DNA from: Blattamonas nauphoetae
Lineage: Eukaryota; Preaxostyla; Oxymonadida
Direction of reading: 5' to 3'
Assembly (NCBI GenBank): GCA_033064195.1
Contig: JARBJD010000495.1
Coordinates: 1-41,152, forward strand
DNA: 41,152 nt
Shown here in pieces: positions 38,011 through 41,152 of the stretch. A program made the translations under genes and the position numbers. Under the pieces are notes generated by a model. It searched no databases. It was not told the origin of the DNA and was given only the letters and a program-made list of their open reading frames with translations. Numbering within the stretch: position 1 is the first letter of the stretch; each line of letters begins with the position of its first letter.

Positions 38011-40130
38011 CCATTGACAGATTGACAGAAAGTGACTTGAAATAGTGACCTTATCATTCATGAGATATGCTCTACTGTTGGCTCACTGATGATCTATTAC
38101 AATCTTCACAAAAATAATTGGAATTTGACTTTTATGGAACAATTTTCTTGATATTTCCCATTGACACATTGACAAAGATATTCAGAAGGATTGTAATATT
38201 CATTAATGTGAAGGCATTAGATATTTGCTCACAGCTGATCTATTCCAGTTCTCATTGATTTATTTAGAATATGACTTTAATGGAACAACTTTTTTGATTC
38301 TACTGATTGACACATTGACGACAGTAACACTATTGAAGAGACAATAACACCATGCACTCATGAGCTCCGTCAATCGTCTCGGAAAAAGTATGCCCAAAAA
38401 TGATCGTACGTGGACTTTTCAAAAATGAAATCCAAAATAAAAATCCCAAATACCCATTGACACATTGACATTTCCTGATCAGAGAATAGACATTAATTCA
38501 TCAGTCCTCATGGGTGTCAATGGGTGCTGTCACTGGGTTATAAGACTGAGCATTGTGGATGACTTTAGTGTGAATAGCTGATGTGCTGACATATCCTTAG
38601 CTCACTGAAGATATATTACATTCTTTATTGATTCATTTGGAATTTGACTTTGATGGAACAATTTTCTTGATATTTCCTATTGACAGATTGACAAAGATTG
38701 TGAAGGAATGTATCTATGCAGTAATGTGAAGGCATAAGAGATTTGCTCACAGCTGATATATTACAGTTAATCAATGATTTATTTAGAATTTGACTTTAAT
38801 GGAACAACTTTTTTGATTCTACTCATTGACAGATTGACAGGAATAGCATTAATGAAGAGATATTAATTGCTTGAGCTAGTTGGATGTCAGTAGTGTCAAT
38901 CGTCTCGGAAAAAGTAAGCCCAAAAATGATCGTACGTGGACTTTTCAAAAATGAAATCCAAAATAAAAATCCCAATTACCCATTGACACATTGACATTTC
39001 CTGATTGATGAATAAGCATTAATTCCTCGAGCCACTGGGGTGTCACTGGGTGCTGTCACTGGGTTATAAGACTGAGCAAATGGGATGTCATTAGTGCGAA
39101 TCATTGATGTGCTGATCTATCCTTCGCTCATTGCTGGAATATTACAGTCTTGTTGATTTATTATGAATTTGACATGAATGGAACAATTTTCTTGATATTT
39201 CCTATTGACAGACTGACAGAAAGTGAGAAAGAATGTATCTATTCATTTATGTGAAGGTGCTTTTGAACATTGCTCACAGCAGATATATTACATTTGATGA
39301 TGAAAAAATTGAAAATTGAAAATGATGGAACAACTTTTTTGATTCTACTCATTGACAGATTGACATGAAGAGCATAAATGAAGAGACTTTAATTCTAAGC
39401 ACTAGTGAGCTCCGTCAATTGTCTCGGAAAAAGTAAGCCCAAAAAAGATCGTACGTGGACTTTTCAAAAATGAAATCCAAAATAAAAATCTCAATTACCC
39501 ATTGACACATTGACATTTCCTGATCGGAGAATAGACATAAATTCCTCGAGCCACTGGGGTGTCACTTTGGGTGCTGTCACTGGAGTTATAAGACTGAGCA
39601 AATGGGATGTCATTAGTGCGAATCATTGATGTGCTGATCTATCCTTCGCTCATTGCTGGAATATTACAGTCTTGTTGATTTATTATGAATTTGACATGAA
39701 TGGAACAATTTTCTTGATATTTCCTATTGACAGACTGACAGAAAGTGAGAAAAGAATGTATCTATTCATTTATGTGAAGGTGCTTTGAACATTGCTCACA
39801 GCAGATATATTACATTTGATGATGAAAAAATTGAAAATTGAAAATGATGGAACAACTTTTGATTCTACTCATTGACAGATTGACATGAAGAGCATAAATG
39901 AAGAGACTTTAATTCTAAGCACTAGTGAGCTCCGTCAATTGTCTCGGAAAAAGTAAGCCCAAAAGATCGTACGTGGACTTTTCAAAATGAAATCCAAAAT
40001 AAAATCTCAATTACCCATTGACACATTGACATTTCTGATCGGAGAATAGACATAAATTCCTCGAGCCACTGAGGTGTCACTGGTGCTGTCACTGGGTTAT
40101 CGGATTGAGTATTGTGAATGAAAGAGTGCA
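38011..40130. repeat. About 4 tandem units of 520 bp with paired ATTGACA octamers
   Basis: Unit marker (GCTCA.TG...ATATTAC) at 38080, 38599, 39125 and 39647, spacings of 519, 526 and 522 bp, plus a partial unit before 38080. Each unit holds three copies of a paired octamer of the type ATTGACA[C/G]ATTGACA about 150 bp apart (38013, 38160, 38306, 38456, 38679, 38824, 38982 and on; about 13 in all). Each also has the core CGTACGTGGACTTTTCAAAA and a GTCACTGGGT pair. The last two units are the most alike. No coding sequence. Iteron-like in form. Confidence 0.9.
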
Positions 40131-40429
40131 CCATTGACGAAGTCATTAATGAACTTCAGAATCCTTGGATTTATCAAAAATAAATAAAAATAGAGACTGA
40201 GATTTTTGTTGAATTGTATATAATCACTAATGACTGAGACACTTGTGAAGTTGCATTATTGATTAGTACTCAACGGAGATTGAACTTATTCTGACCTGAG
40301 GCGTTAGAGTATTGACACAGAATCGGCTATCTTTTCGGTGAAGTGAATAGGAATGTCTACAACACGAATGTCTTGAAATTGTTGAAGCAATTGACAGCGA
40401 ACATTGCCATTGACATAAGACAGAAATGT
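40131..40429. other. Spacer between array and integrase relic
   Basis: AT-rich; a minus-strand frame at 40263-40538 shows no family likeness. Nothing supported. Confidence 0.4.
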
Positions 40430-41152
40430 CATAATTTATTGAACTGTCGTCTGCGTTTCTCGAAAGCGTGTTGAGTCTTTGACAAATCCAAATGAATCTG
40501 AAGCACACATTGCCAGGGTTGATAATCCCATAATCCATTCCTGTTCTGAGTTCTCTTGACTTGCTTCAATTTGTCTTGCTTTCGTTGGATATATGCCCAT
40601 TCGAGTTCATCTCGTTCAACCTCAACTGGAGTCACAATATTTCGAAATGCCTTGTGAGGAGTCAGATTGTAATAATCCACGAACTGCCATTGCATCATTG
40701 TCACACATCTGAGTCACATTGCCACGAAAGCATCTCTGAATGTCCGAATCATTCGATCAACAACTCTATTTTTATTAGTGAATGGAGATGATGAAAGAAG
40801 AACTGGTCATTCCTTTGAGGAAATCACTGATGCGATTGTTATTCCATCCCGATTCTGCATCTCCACGAATGTGTTCAACCTCAACTGTCTGAATCAACTG
40901 CTGAAGAGCATTTTGGATTACTACATCATTCCTCGACGCTATTTTGATCATCACAAAGATACTTGGTATTCATATTCACACACACGAGATAGTACTGTGG
41001 AATTGATTGAGGATTAGTCTTGAGAACCATGATGTCAATTTCCATGAATGTCGATACGGAGAGAATGATGGACGTTGAAGAAACAATCGATTCTTTGGAT
41101 TGATCAGTCACAAACTGTATTCTGATCTTTGGAACTGGAACTGTTGGATTCC
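40430..41152 (-). pseudogene. rve-type integrase relic (Polinton/retrovirus-like), runs off the window
   Basis: Minus-strand frames carry two recognisable pieces of a retroviral-type integrase: a stretch with EIDIMVLK followed by YYLVCVNMNTKYL, as around the first catalytic aspartate, and a later stretch with FVDYYNLTPHKAF and TPVEVERDELEWAYIQ, as around the catalytic end of the core. Such enzymes insert Polintons, Mavirus-like virophages and LTR elements. The gene appears broken in at least two places and is probably a fossil. Part of it may lie beyond the edge. No chromodomain or zinc finger is visible in the part seen. Confidence 0.55.

Larger units (their letters stand above)
32862..41152 (-). 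mobile_element. Integrated virus-like element (Polinton/virophage-related or plasmid-like), partly fossil
   Basis: Genes on the minus strand, in transcription order from the right: rve-type integrase relic (runs off the window), 520-bp repeat array, primase-polymerase/SF3 helicase, minisatellite, tyrosine-recombinase relic. AT-rich composition contrasts with the host array to the left. Primase/SF3-helicase plus integrase is a combination known from virophages and Polinton-like viruses. No capsid, packaging ATPase or protease gene is visible in this part, so a capsid-less replicon is also possible. The helicase gene looks whole and the two recombinase-type genes look broken, so the element seems moderately old or composite. 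The left edge is approximate. Confidence 0.6.

Noticed and set aside
38011-40130. CRISPR-like array
   Set aside because: Repeats are long (520 bp) and degenerate, lack unique spacers of even size, and the genome looks eukaryotic.

Overview
This window looks like nuclear DNA of a protist. It most likely comes from the oxymonad Blattamonas nauphoetae or a close relative. That attribution rests on recognising the repeated F-L-N-W-D-E protein family, which I associate with Blattamonas; it is inference, not a search result. Genes carry short GT-AG introns, stops read as in the standard code, and most of the window is a local array of duplicated, decaying genes rather than dense coding.

Layout. 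Bases 1-3,000 are AT-rich and gene-poor: a 139-bp satellite (52-705), then a 5'-truncated mariner (DD41D) remnant ending at 2410. Bases 3,081-6,834 hold a spliced gene with at least eight introns. It encodes a predicted pseudokinase joined to a coiled coil and then to an alpha-solenoid-like domain, called here the LNWD domain. Bases 6,835-32,832 are a tandem neighbourhood of this LNWD family: three full-length copies (9,761; 13,279; 21,028), one copy split by a Tc1-type transposon (24,328-26,876), one truncated copy (29,187), a diverged subfamily in three decayed copies (12,241; about 22,840; about 32,100), and short relics. Between them lie at least eight copies of a diverged intergenic repeat, a nearly identical 2,706-bp tandem duplication, and minisatellites. 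A gene I do not recognise begins at 30,067 with a MITE inserted three codons after its original start.

From about 32,860 to the right edge the composition changes to AT-rich, with genes on the minus strand: a tyrosine-recombinase relic (33,271-33,867), a purine-rich minisatellite, a whole-looking primase-polymerase/SF3 helicase gene (34,352-36,895), a 2-kb array of 520-bp repeats studded with paired ATTGACA octamers plus inverted copies on the other side, and a broken rve-type integrase running off the edge. I read this as an integrated virus-like or Polinton/virophage-related element, a fossil at least in part. No capsid gene is visible here.

The most unusual signals are the primase-helicase beside an iteron-like array, a Tc1-type transposon family whose two insertions here carry 3-bp (AAA, TGA) rather than TA duplications, a candidate 33-nt intron kept at the same site in four paralogs, and a conserved TGACCCATAACGAG motif next to the start codons of the LNWD genes.
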